64,000 nt of DNA, from the NCBI GenBank assembly GCA_963781785.1, contig CAWAHD010000003.1:1-64000 (forward strand), written 5' to 3'. Below are positions 25,662-35,156 of the stretch, in pieces. The notes below the pieces were generated by a model. The model saw only the letters and a list, made by a program, of their open reading frames with translations. It did not search any database and had not been told where the DNA came from. Source of the stretch: CAWAHD01 sp963781785 (lineage in GTDB: Bacteria; Planctomycetota; Planctomycetia; Isosphaerales; Isosphaeraceae). The translations under genes and the position numbers were made by a program. How positions within the stretch are numbered: position 1 is the first letter of the stretch; each line of letters begins with the position of its first letter.

Positions 25662-26606
25662 ATGCCGCTCATGCCCGGACCCAGGCCAGTTGCTTGTAGC
25701 TTTCCCAAGGCTTTCGTGCAAACCGCACTTCTTACGATTCGGCAGCGCACTGCGCCCGTGCAGACCGTTCAACGGTTTCGCTTGGCCCTGCTCCTGCACG
25801 GCACACCCGAACTCAGCAATGACTAGGCCGGCCAAATCGTCGGCCTTTCCGCTCGTCAAGTCCAGCGTTGGCGGAGCCGGTGGGCTAGGGGCGGTTACTC
25901 CATCGATGATTTGGCGGGACGAGGCCGAAAGGCCGCTTTTCCCCCACTTGACCGCGCGCTCGTTACGGCCATCGCCTGCGAAACCGTTGCCGAAACGAAG
26001 CAGCCCCTCAGTCGGCAATCGCTGGCCGACTTCACCCGTCGAGTCAACGAGACGCTCGACAAGCCAATGAGCCGCACGACGGTTTGGCGCACCTTGCATG
26101 AGGATGCCATCAAGCCCTGGCAGTACGAGCATTGGCTCTTTCCACGGGACACTGCGTTTGCCAAGAAGGCGGGACCAATCCTCGATCTCTACGCAGGGCA
26201 ATGGGAAGGACAACCATTGGGCCCCAAGGATTTTGTCCTCAGCGGAGACAAGAAGACGAGCATTCAAGCCCGCGAGCGTGGCCATGAGGAAATGCCTCCT
26301 GCCCCGAAACGAACTCGGCGCGTCGAATCGGAGTACAAACAGGGAGGCGCGTTGCAGTACTTGGCGTTTTTGGATTTCCGCCGTGGCACGGTTCTGGGCC
26401 GATGCGAGGCCAGGACAGGGATCGTACCGTTTGATCGGCTGGTGGATGACATGTTGGCAAGTCCGCCTTATCCCGAGGCGGAGCGCCTGTTTATCATCGT
26501 GGACAACGGCAGCTCGCATCGCGGAGAGGCATCGATCCAACGCCTCCGCAAACGCGACAAACGCATCATCTTGATTCACACCCCAATTCACGCCAGCTGG
26601 CTCAAC
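25662..26606 (+). pseudogene. IS630-type transposase, N-terminal part with in-frame stop (C-terminus at 18397)
   Basis: From ATG 25662 the frame reads KAFVQTALLTIRQRTAPVQT, meets a TAG (after LSND), and continues AGQIVGLSARQVQRWRSRWA, GGYSIDDLAGRGRKAAFPPL and the DDE blocks FVLSGDKKTSIQARER and FIIVDNGSSHRG, ending ILIHTPIHASWLN at a TA. The missing C-terminus is the fragment at 18397-18604 on the other strand. The gene is therefore both nonsense-mutated and split. Bases 25554-25661 hold only its 5' end region. Confidence 0.8.
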
Positions 26607-26608
26607 TA

Positions 26609-27305
26609 GTGGTCCAACCGCCCGGAATTGACGGGTTTGATTATGGGGTAAAGTCGCCTGAGCTTAATGCGAGCATCGGCGGTGGTAGATTGCCAATCGA
26701 TCTGGCATTCCATCTGGTTACGGTCGCGCTCCCAGGCAGCCACTTCCGTGGTCAGCCTGGGACGATCGGGAAGCCGTCGATCTAAGCATTGGCGAACAAG
26801 GATTCCCAGCTCCGTCTCCGCCATGTTCAGCCAACTACCGTGCTTGGGCGTGTAATGTATCTCCAGCTTCTCGATCAGGCGTCGAGCCTCCTCGGGCGGG
26901 AATACTTCGTAGAGCGAGGCTGGTTTGTGAGTGTTGAGATTGTCTTGCACCAGCACGATCTTCTGTGCATGCGGGTACTGCATGTCGACCAGATTCCGGA
27001 TTGCAAGCGCGTAGTCGACCGCCGTCCGACGTTCGGTCACAATGACGTGTCGCTGACCGCCGAGCGGCTCGAACATCATAAACAGGTTCACCGTCCCATT
27101 GCGTTTGTATTCGTAATCGGCAGTGGCAGGCCGGCCTGGGCCCGCGGGGATCGGCACACGGGTTTCTTTCATCAGTTGCTTGCTGGATTCGTCGAAGCAG
27201 ACCACGGGGCGTTCTGGGTCGTACGGCCGATGGTAAATCTCCAACACATCCTCCATCGCGCAGACAAAGTCGGCGTTCTGCTCGGGAGGAATCACCCATT
27301 GCCGA
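26609..27305 (-). pseudogene. IS630 transposase, C-terminal half (N-terminal half at 23532)
   Basis: The minus strand reads WVIPPEQNADFVCAMEDVLE, VVCFDESSKQLMKETRVPIP, RHVIVTERRTAVDYALAIRN, IVLVQDNLNTHKPASLYEVF and IHYTPKHGSWLNMAETELGI: the three DDE blocks of an IS630 enzyme. The N-terminal half is exactly what is present at 23532-24076 in the opposite orientation. Together they total about 1240 bp. The N-terminal side here is cut by type B copy 2. Confidence 0.85.
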
Positions 27306-29282
27306 TTTAGATTCTTTCCCCTGAACTTCTACGCAAGATGCGGAGAAGTTTTTGATCAGTAACTCTCGGCTACGCAGCGATTTTTGGCCAAGCGCTTTGG
27401 TAGAGCTGGACCGCGAGACCCAGCAACCGGCGGCCGCGTTCGGTAACGCGCCAACGCCGAGTGCGCGGTATCTTCGCGATCAGGTGGCGTACGTGGAGCC
27501 TTTTGAGCAATCGCCCCACCGCGGCGCTGGCACGGCGTTGCTGGCGCAGTTGCCGCGGGCTGCCGAACAGCGGTTCCCGAATGTCGCCGTTGCGAAAGCC
27601 ACGCGCAATGTGGTTGCCCTCCAGCACCGCGAGAAACAGCCGCAGGTCTTCGGACCGAGCCGGATTGAAACCGGCATAGCTACGGGTGTCGACTACTTTG
27701 GGTTCGGTGAGTTGCCGTAGCTCTTGGTAGGCCGGTGCCGGGTCGTTAACCACCGCCAAGGCATCCAGGTAGCGGCGGTTACAGGCCAACGCCTGTTCTC
27801 GATAGTGGACCAAGGAGGCCACGCTCTTGTTCATGGGAAAATAGCCAGCCGATGACTTGCCGTCGTGGTGCTGTCGCGTGCGATAGACCCAGAATTCCTT
27901 GGGGGCGTTGATAACCGTTTCCACTCGCAGGATCAGGCCGAACTTGTCGTACATCTTCAGCCAGTTGGTCTTCATGCGGTGCTTGATGCGGGCTCCGAAC
28001 CAGCGGTCCTCTTCGTAGTGGGTGTGCACTTCACCATCGAAGCGGCGATCCCACTTGCGGCCGAGGAAGCCGAGAATGTCTTTGGGGGAAAATGTGCACA
28101 CCGCATAATCCAGGAGCGCACGGTACAAACCGGCCAAGGCCGCGCGACTTGTAAACAGCAAGTCGGTGGCGAACTCGGCTTGATCAACGACCCAATGTAT
28201 GGAGTAGCCCCGAAGCAGTTCGTGAAGCAACGGATTGACCTGCCGTGCCCAACGATTGAGGGTTTTGGCCCAGTTGAGCTGAGCAAAGCGGTCGGCCAGG
28301 CGCTGGACCTGGACCGGATCGTCGAGTTGTGTAAACGCGTTGTGCTGCTGAACGAAGCCCAGTCTTTTCTGCACCATTTGCTGGGCCAGCCATTCGTGGC
28401 CGTTGACATAGACCTGGACAGTGAACGGCAACCAGGTCTGCAGGCGGACGTGGATCAGGCCGAACTGCGGATCGAGGAAGTAGTAATAGAGGAGTCGCTG
28501 CTGCCGGGGCCGGCTGACGAACTGAGGCCGGTCGCGGCCGGGCACGAGGGCGAAGGAAGGGCAGGTTTCTTGGGTGCAAAGGATGCCGACGAGTCCCTCG
28601 AGGATGCCTTGGTCGCGGACGAGGTTGAGAGCCCATTGGTCTTTGCGGAAGTCGCCGGTGCGATACACGTAGGTGCGACCAGCCTTCCGCGCCCAGGCCT
28701 GGGCATGTTGAACCAAACGCTCAGAGTACTGGGGCGCCATGCATTTGATGAAGTCGGTGCGGCGAACCTTGAGAACGAAATCGACAAAACGTTCGAGTTC
28801 GTGGGGAGAAGCCAAGGCCAGATGGCCTTTGAAGATGACCCGGTCGAAGCAATGGAGGGTGCAGACGATGAGGCTGGCAAACTTGACCAGAAAGGGCCAT
28901 ACTGTGTTCATGGCATTCTCCCCCGGGTGGTTGAAGTAGGTACCAACCAGTTTGTGGGATGAATGCCATTTTTGCATTAACGGAATTGGCATTTCCGGCT
29001 CTGGTGCGGATAAAACTCAGCACCGGACTCGTATGCAAGGGGAGAACGCGGTAATTTTGAGCCGGAACAGTGAAGAGGGAAGGGGGTGGGGGGTTCGGGG
29101 GGCGGGAACTGGGGCCTCTGGTCCCGCCCCCCGCGGCCATCAGCCGGGGAACCTCAGGGAAAAGCTGCGCCTTTCGGAGTACAGCGGACGTCACTATATT
29201 CCAATCTGAGCCACCAGTGGATTGCTGCCCACACGACAGTCGGAAGAGCCCACCTTTTTGGTTGCGGCTATGCCGCGTTGGG
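27306..29282 (-). mobile_element. Type B IS-like element, copy 2 (inverted)
   Basis: Same length (1977 bp) and nearly the same sequence as 21528-23504, but inverted, so the two copies bracket a 3.8 kb block. The hairpins near both ends are conserved. The flanks (CATTGCCGA on one side, AATTGCCTGA on the other) share ATTGCC, but this is not an exact adjacent duplication. Confidence 0.85.
27370..28911 (-). CDS. Putative transposase of an unrecognised family (type B), copy 2
   Basis: A 513-residue protein, one residue different from the product at 21899-23440. The same start choice applies (ATG 28911 after GGGGGAGA). The near identity of two inverted copies with an intact long frame shows recent duplication and implies the element was mobile, or was recently copied by recombination. 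Confidence 0.75.
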   Translation of the reverse strand: MNTVWPFLVKFASLIVCTLHCFDRVIFKGHLALASPHELERFVDFVLKVRRTDFIKCMAPQYSERLVQHAQAWARKAGRTYVYRTGDFRKDQWALNLVRDQGILEGLVGILCTQETCPSFALVPGRDRPQFVSRPRQQRLLYYYFLDPQFGLIHVRLQTWLPFTVQVYVNGHEWLAQQMVQKRLGFVQQHNAFTQLDDPVQVQRLADRFAQLNWAKTLNRWARQVNPLLHELLRGYSIHWVVDQAEFATDLLFTSRAALAGLYRALLDYAVCTFSPKDILGFLGRKWDRRFDGEVHTHYEEDRWFGARIKHRMKTNWLKMYDKFGLILRVETVINAPKEFWVYRTRQHHDGKSSAGYFPMNKSVASLVHYREQALACNRRYLDALAVVNDPAPAYQELRQLTEPKVVDTRSYAGFNPARSEDLRLFLAVLEGNHIARGFRNGDIREPLFGSPRQLRQQRRASAAVGRLLKRLHVRHLIAKIPRTRRWRVTERGRRLLGLAVQLYQSAWPKIAA

Positions 29283-30158
29283 AATTGCCTGATCATCCTG
29301 GTGTCCGACGCTGGAGATACCATCGCGTCGACAGCGAAGCAAGTCGGTTGCAGGGACTTCACGGTGAAGCGTGTGAGACTCCACCGCACAGGTGGGATCA
29401 ACGCTCCGCGGCCAATCAATCCCCCAGGGCGACCCTGCCGGGTGACGGCGGCTTATCTGGCCGCGATGAAGAGAGCAGTGAGAACCAACTCGTTGGATCT
29501 CGGTTATGGCTTCTTGATTTGGTCGGCAGCCCGACTGGCTGCCCACCTTGCGAAAGTGATCGAGATCCAATTCAGCGCCGATCAAATGAGGCGGCTGTTG
29601 TATCAGGAGGGTTATTCGGTTCATCGTACCAAGCATACCGTGAAGGGAAAGCGTGACGAGGTTGCTTATGCGAAGGCCAAGAAGCAACTGCGTCGGCTAG
29701 AAAAAAGCCCTGAAGAAGGACTCCCCAAAGGCTCTCGTCTTCCAAGACGATGTCGAGATTCACCAGCATCCGACGCTGTCGCGGAGTAGGCAGGTCGGGA
29801 AGCAGCCTGGGATCCTAGCATCTGGTCAGACCGAGAAGAAGGTCGTCTGCGGCGGTGTGGATTACACAACGGGCAAGGTCACCCACACAGTTGCCGACAG
29901 CAAGAGTGGATGAATTTCCTTATCCTCTTGGTCGCCTTGATCAAGTCGTATGCCGGTCGCAAAATTCGCATGGTGTGCGACAATGGACGGTTTCACCATA
30001 CACGTGCAATCCAGGAGTGGCTCAAGGCCAACGCCGATCGGATCACAATCTACTTGTTGCCGCCGTACAGTCCGAATCTGAACCTGATCGAGCGACTGTG
30101 GGGCCATTTGAAACGAACAGTTTTGGCCAACGTCCTGTTCGAAACCCTTGACGACTAG
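29283..30158 (+). pseudogene. IS630-family transposase remnant
   Basis: Frames shift several times: SDAGDTIASTAKQVGCRDFT, then RRLLYQEGYSVHRTKHTVKG, then VFQDDVEIHQHPTLSRSRQV, then VVCGGVDYTTGKVTHTVADS, then IRMVCDNGRFHHTRAIQEWL and LLPPYSPNLNLIERLWGHLK. These are the HTH and the three DDE blocks of an IS630 enzyme in correct order. The extreme N-terminus is replaced by type B copy 2. Confidence 0.82.
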
Positions 30159-30229
30159 GCAGCGGCATTCCGCAAAGGCGTCGGCCATGGTAATGGACAC
30201 TGCGATCGCATAGGCTTCATATTTGACCA

Positions 30230-30467
30230 CGGCGATGTTCTGGGAAAAACTAGATGAAACATTCTGCATCCCTTTAGTTGCCATCGTCGTCACGGATTCG
30301 ACCGCCTCACCAGAAATTGCCATCGGCGCAGGGCCGGGACGCTTTCGAAGGTTCTCGTCACGCGACAGACGGTACCAGTTGCTCGTGGCGATTCCCAAAC
30401 ACCTCAGCACCTGAACAAGCCGGTGCGTCGGTGAGGACTCGAACACCGCGATTTCCTTCGCAATCAC
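30230..30467 (-). pseudogene. IS3 OrfB, N-terminal fragment
   Basis: Reads IAKEIAVFESSPTHRLVQVL, GIATSNWYRLSRDENLRKRP and GPAPMAISGEAVESVTTMAT, the start of an IS3 OrfB, then loses similarity. The integrase core is missing. It directly follows the OrfA at 30489-30806. Confidence 0.65.
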
Positions 30468-30488
30468 GCACGCGACTCGAGTCCACCG

Positions 30489-30806
30489 TCAGCGGGATTG
30501 CGCCGATAGTTTTCGTAAGACTCCATTGGCAATGGTCAACTCCCCGATCACTTGGTCACGGTTCTCGATCTGACGCTCCAGCTCAGTAACCTGGCGCTTA
30601 TGGGCGCTGACTCCATTCTGTGTGCCGGCCGCCAGCGCGGCCTCGCCGGTTGCCAGGAAATTATCTCGCCAGCGATATAGGGTTGCTTCTGCAACGTCAT
30701 AGCACCCGGCGGTAACCGTCCCTGGTTCTTCTCGACGCAAAAAACTCAGCACGGCGTCGCAGCGTTCAGAAACTGGCACCGCGCTGCGCTTTCCCATCAG
30801 TCCCAA
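30489..30806 (-). CDS. IS3 OrfA-like HTH protein
   Basis: A 105-residue protein, AVPVSERCDAVLSFLRREEP followed by an HTH (DVAEATLYRWRDNFLATGEA) and a short coiled coil (QVTELERQIENRDQVIGELT). The frame is intact, but its partner is a fragment, so the element is dead. Some IS3 OrfA proteins can still act as repressors; that cannot be judged here. Confidence 0.7.
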   Translation of the reverse strand: MGLMGKRSAVPVSERCDAVLSFLRREEPGTVTAGCYDVAEATLYRWRDNFLATGEAALAAGTQNGVSAHKRQVTELERQIENRDQVIGELTIANGVLRKLSAQSR

Positions 30807-31265
30807 CTTCTCGGTGTCTTGACCGTGACAGTTCGGATGTCACGACCTGGTATATTGTCTCCCGAGGAATTCTCTCACGCCACGATTCCCCAAAACCCAG
30901 CGCAAGACAGTCGGACCTTGGCCCAGAACTCATTGGAGACATCGCGCCAGCCATACCTCCGTGGCAATGGCTTCCGGGGCTTTGAGTTGCGGGCCATGGT
31001 TGGACCCTTCGATAAGCTGCAATGATCGCCCAGCCGCATAATAACGACTTATGACAATTTTTCATATATGTTTATTTGCCAACATTTAGTACGAACTCAC
31101 TGAGATCGAAGACGCGCAGTTTGTGCTGAGAGATAGAATTACGAAGTGATTTCGTCGCTGGACTCGCGAATTTGACGCGTGCGACGACTAGGCCGTGGCA
31201 AAGCATTAGCAGAACGACTCCAAAGAGCACATCCAAACGACTAACGTCCGCAACGAGTTCATGTC
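30807..31265. other. Gene-free stretch at right edge of the IS island
   Basis: No convincing gene is seen in these 460 bases. The part at 31035-31110 is AT-rich (caatttttcatatatgttta), like the spacer at 16101-16202. The tail genes resume after it. Confidence 0.5.
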
Positions 31266-31676
31266 ATGAGTATTTTTACACCTACATATGGTGGTGCGCC
31301 TATTTTCGGGTTGGCTGTAAGAATTGACCAGCAACCCACGCAGAGTGCTCAGCAAGTTGAAGCATTCTTCGGCGTATCAGGGGTGCTCTCGTTATTTGGA
31401 GGGACTCGCGGCCGGACTTTCATCGTCTCCGGCGTCCTATACGACGTCGACCTTCCCAGCCTGAACGCAGACGAAGCGGTGTTCCTTCCGGGAGTCTCAG
31501 GCTCATATGCTGACGGTGTCGCGCGAGTGCTTTTCGACACCCGTGGCCGTACCTGGCAGAATGTTGTCTATCTAGGCAAATTCCATCCGGATCCGATCGG
31601 GCCACGACCAGGAGTCTGGGGCGGTGATTTGGGCTGGGTACTACCCTATCGAGCTGTTTTTCAAGGGCTCTCCTGA
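31266..31676 (+). CDS. Tail-associated phage-like protein
   Basis: A 136-residue protein that is the first gene after the IS island. It reads GLAVRIDQQPTQSAQQVEAF, GVLSLFGGTRGRTFIVSGVL, FDTRGRTWQNVVYLGKFHPD and ends LPYRAVFQGLS. The position after the tape-measure-like gene (once the island is removed) is where siphophages keep distal-tail or minor tail proteins. The assignment rests on order and style only. Confidence 0.45.
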   Translation: MSIFTPTYGGAPIFGLAVRIDQQPTQSAQQVEAFFGVSGVLSLFGGTRGRTFIVSGVLYDVDLPSLNADEAVFLPGVSGSYADGVARVLFDTRGRTWQNVVYLGKFHPDPIGPRPGVWGGDLGWVLPYRAVFQGLS

Positions 31677-31679
31677 TTA

Positions 31680-32360
31680 ATGGGCTTCTCACAGTCGACC
31701 ATCACGGAGGTCAATCCGCCGCTGACTTGGGGCTCGCAGATCTCGCTTTCGTGGGCCTCAAACTCACCTGTGGACACCTGGTACCAGGTTTATCTCGACC
31801 GAAATCTAGCGTGGTTTGGTAAGCGGACGTCGGTCCGACTTCCAGTCCCAACGAGTGGTCCAACGCGCGTCGATATCGGGACAGTCGCAGCCGGGGAAGA
31901 GCAGATCTCCTTCGCCCCGTCGCTTCCGTCCGCGCCCGCTCGGCGGGTGCAGCTCACCTGGCTCGGAGGGACGTTTCTCGGGACCGACGTTGCTGGATTT
32001 CGCGTTTACGGATCGGATTCACGCAGCGGTACAGTCAATTACAGCGTTGCGCTCGCTGACATCGTCGCCTATCCGGCGGGAATCCTGACCGATGGGTACG
32101 GGCTGGGCAGGTACGGGAACGGCGGCTATGGCCAAGTTGCCGGTACGTACACTTGGCTCTCGGATCCGCTGATGTCTGGTAGCTGGAATTTCGCTGTCGC
32201 TCCCTACGACGCTGCCGGAAACCTCGGCACGCCCGCCACGACGTCGCAGTGGATCGCCGTCCCACCGCTTGCGCCGGCGCTGCGTTCGAACGGGACGCGG
32301 TGTCATTATTCGTATACCGGCAATGTGGCCACCCTTAACTGGAATGCGAGCCCGATGTGA
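31680..32360 (+). CDS. FN3-like tail/fibre protein
   Basis: A 226-residue protein starting three bases after the previous stop. It holds a beta-sandwich of fibronectin type III type: WGSQISLSWASNSPVDTWYQ, VQLTWLGGTFLGTDVAGFRV, and GSWNFAVAPYDAAGNLG. A Gly/Tyr-rich loop (TDGYGLGRYGNGGYGQVAG) sits inside it. It is probably part of the tail tip or fibre. Its end overlaps the next start by four bases (ATGTGA-type). Confidence 0.5.
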   Translation: MGFSQSTITEVNPPLTWGSQISLSWASNSPVDTWYQVYLDRNLAWFGKRTSVRLPVPTSGPTRVDIGTVAAGEEQISFAPSLPSAPARRVQLTWLGGTFLGTDVAGFRVYGSDSRSGTVNYSVALADIVAYPAGILTDGYGLGRYGNGGYGQVAGTYTWLSDPLMSGSWNFAVAPYDAAGNLGTPATTSQWIAVPPLAPALRSNGTRCHYSYTGNVATLNWNASPM

Positions 32361-32981
32361 GTACGATCTACACGCCGAATCTCAAGCTGGGCCAGCCGGC
32401 GATCTCCGACGCCGGGTGGGGCGCCACACTGAACACAGACCTCTCGGCGCTCGATGCGCTCGCGCCGATCGGCGCCTTGGCCGTCACGCTGCATGAGGTC
32501 CCGTCGACGTCGCTTAATGTCACTGTCGCCGCAGGAAGCTACGTCCAGCAGGACGGTACGATCGGGACCTATGCCGGCGCCAGCTCCCAGGCCGTCACGA
32601 CCGCGATGACGAATTACATCTACCTTGATCTGACAGCGAGGGGCTCGCTCATCGTTAACACGACGGGCTTTCCGACCACCGCGGACGTGCCGCCTGGCGC
32701 TCGTAGTCGCTGGCACCACGACGATCACGAGCATTGCCGACCAGCGCACGGCGTTTCCGGTGATCGGTTCGATCCTCGACGGGATTGAATGGTCAGTCGG
32801 CACGACGACCGGACTCCAGATCGCGACAAGCGCCACGCAGAAACTCGGGTTCTACGGCGCGACGCCGGTCATGCGCCCGACGATGGGCTCGGTGACGGCA
32901 GGGTCGAGTTACACGGCGACCGAGCAGGGAATGTTAAACGCGGTCTACAGCGCGGTCCGCACCCTTGGTCTCGGGAGCTGA
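32357..32981 (+). pseudogene. Tail-fibre-like protein with one frameshift
   Basis: Starts STIYTPNLKLGQPAISDAGW and GATLNTDLSALDALAPIGAL, a start common in phage fibre proteins. The frame is lost near 32695 after TTGFPTTADVP. It resumes one frame over as LALVVAGTTTITSIADQRTA and ends MLNAVYSAVRTLGLGS at 32981. Deleting one C (ccgcctggc to ccgctggc) joins them into about 207 residues. Confidence 0.65.
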
Positions 32982-32982
32982 T

Positions 32983-35156
32983 CATGTCCGGGGCCTCACC
33001 CTCCTTCGATTTAAGCTATGTGCCGACGTCGATCGCCGGCCAGGCGCTGCCAATCGGCGTCTGCCTCTATACGCCCGGGGCAACGTTGCCCTACACTCTC
33101 CTGCCGAATGTCCGGTGTCTGCGCATCGACTACCGCGAGGGCCCCGAGCCGCCGTCTGCCCGCTTCCAGTACCTCATGGGCGACGTCCTCAACGTGATGT
33201 TGAGCTGGCCTTCGCAGTTTGAGGAACTCTGGCCGATAGACGCGCAGGGCAACTACATCGTCCAAGTCGACGACCGCTTGGTCGTGCTTACTTTTGACCC
33301 CGTCGGTAACCTGATCGTTCTGTTTGATGGCTTCGCACAGATTCCCCAGGTTGATGTTAGTTCCCAGTCACAAGGTGTAACGTTTGTCGCCGTTGGTGTT
33401 GCAGCCCGGCTATGGGACGCACCGATCACCGGCCGCGTCCAACGGAATGCCGAGCACGTGACGGTCACGGACGGCAGTCAGGACGTCACGATCGATGCCC
33501 CGTGCAGGTTCAATCCCTCCGATAATTCGATCGGAGCGATCGGCGGATTTATCGGGAACTCGGTGGGGTACATCTATTTCTCCGAATCCGACGCTGGCCA
33601 TTATCCGGTCTTCGTTGACCCTCTCCTGCTCGAGCGCAACGAAGGACTGACCGAATACTGGGGCATCGGCGGTGTGCTCAAGTATTTGATGACCGTCGAG
33701 CCAAATCCGGTCGACGACTCGGTGACCCCCTATGTCCAGTTTCCCACGTTCGGCAGTCTCGATGGCCTCCTTGAAACCCTCGCTGCACTAGATGATGGAG
33801 TTGTGAACGACGACGATGCAGCGCCGTCACGTCTTAATGTCCGGGACTACGATGCGACAAATAAGGTTCTTCCACAGGTGTTCGCAGACTTGCTTGGCTA
33901 TGCTGGCTTTGTCATCGTCTTTGCGACAAGTACCAATGACGCAGGGCTCCCGCAAACGTCCCTCCAGATCCTCCGCCGAGATGCCTTTGCTACAGCCGCG
34001 CCGAAACTTGTCTATCTCGCCGGAGACGGCACCACAACCCTCGATCCGAGCGTGAACAACACAACCGCAATACATCTGGCCCGAGACACCAATAGGGTCG
34101 TGAATTCGTGGGACGTCGAAACCCAGCTCAAACAGATTGAAATTACAGTCTATCTGGCCCCTGGCTTTCAGCCCGAGGCTGGAGACCAGATGGACTGCGC
34201 CGTTCTTCAGCTCGAACTTGCCGAATGCAACGGGAGCCCAACGTCGCATGTATCGGTGGTACATCGCAGACGAGTGTGGTGATGGGCACTGGAACGCGTC
34301 GGCTGGCTCAATGAGCATGACGGCCCTCGATCTTTCCCCTGTGATTCCCGCGCAAATAGGTGGATCCGCGAATTATGTCCAGCGGTATCGTCCCGGCTCC
34401 CGCACGCTGATCGCCAAAGATGCCGAGGGAAAACCGCTGAAGGCTGTTCTCGAAATTCAACAGCCGGCGCTTAGCGGCGATCCAGCAGTCGTCGATTCAA
34501 TCGGCACAGGCTGGCTTGCGATTGCGCATGGGTGGCAACTCTTGGATGACCGCCTCGGAATCGAGGTCACAGTCGAAGACCCCGAGAGTTGGCATACCGG
34601 GAACCCCAAGCTCCCGACCATCCAGGGAATTACGTGGCAGGCGAATCCGACCGCTGGTATCAACAATTTCCGGCTGCGCCTGACAACGGTTATCGATACG
34701 GACAAAACCCTCGAAATTAATGCCCCCAAACGCCTCGCTTCACCCACCCAGTTCATCCGCCAGCGATCTGCAGACGGCAAGGACCACTTCCAGTATTGTT
34801 CGATTGCCGTCGGCTCGCTCAACTATGCCGCCCAGGGCGGCAACGGTACCGATCCCTTGGTCGTGCGCGACGACACCGCCGCCGCCACGACGCATGCGGT
34901 GCAACTGCGTAGCGCGCACGAGTTCCCCGTCCTAGCTGGGTCGGTGACGATTCCGTTCCTGACGGACTACTATCAGATCGGCGACCGCGTGAAGATTGTC
35001 CAGGGCCGCAATGCGTCGCTCCAGATCAACGTCGGCGCCGACCAAGGCGAGACGCCGACCTACCCGTGGGTGACGGCGTTCTCGTGGGTGCTCGAGCACG
35101 ATAGGCAAGAGACGACACTCCAGCTCAGCGACCGCCGCGCGGAACCGCAACGCTAG
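32983..35156 (+). pseudogene. Tail hub/baseplate-like protein with one frameshift
   Basis: ATG 32983 opens SGASPSFDLSYVPTSIAGQA. The protein runs through FQYLMGDVLNVMLSWPSQFE, VLPQVFADLLGYAGFVIVFA and TNRVVNSWDVETQLKQIEIT to LQLELAECNG. A single-base shift near 34225 is needed to continue as RMYRWYIADECGDGHWNAS, YVQRYRPGSRTLIAKDAEGK and the end at 35156, about 725 residues in all. Length, two-part structure and position suggest a tail hub or central baseplate protein. Its TAG stop coincides with the CTAG target of the following IS. Confidence 0.55.

Noticed and set aside
23505..27305. Composite transposon bounded by inverted type B copies
   Set aside because: The interior holds only broken IS pieces and an IS4/IS701-like element. 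The piece at 23505-23529 is the terminal repeat of the surrounding IS630, so the block was not captured as a unit.
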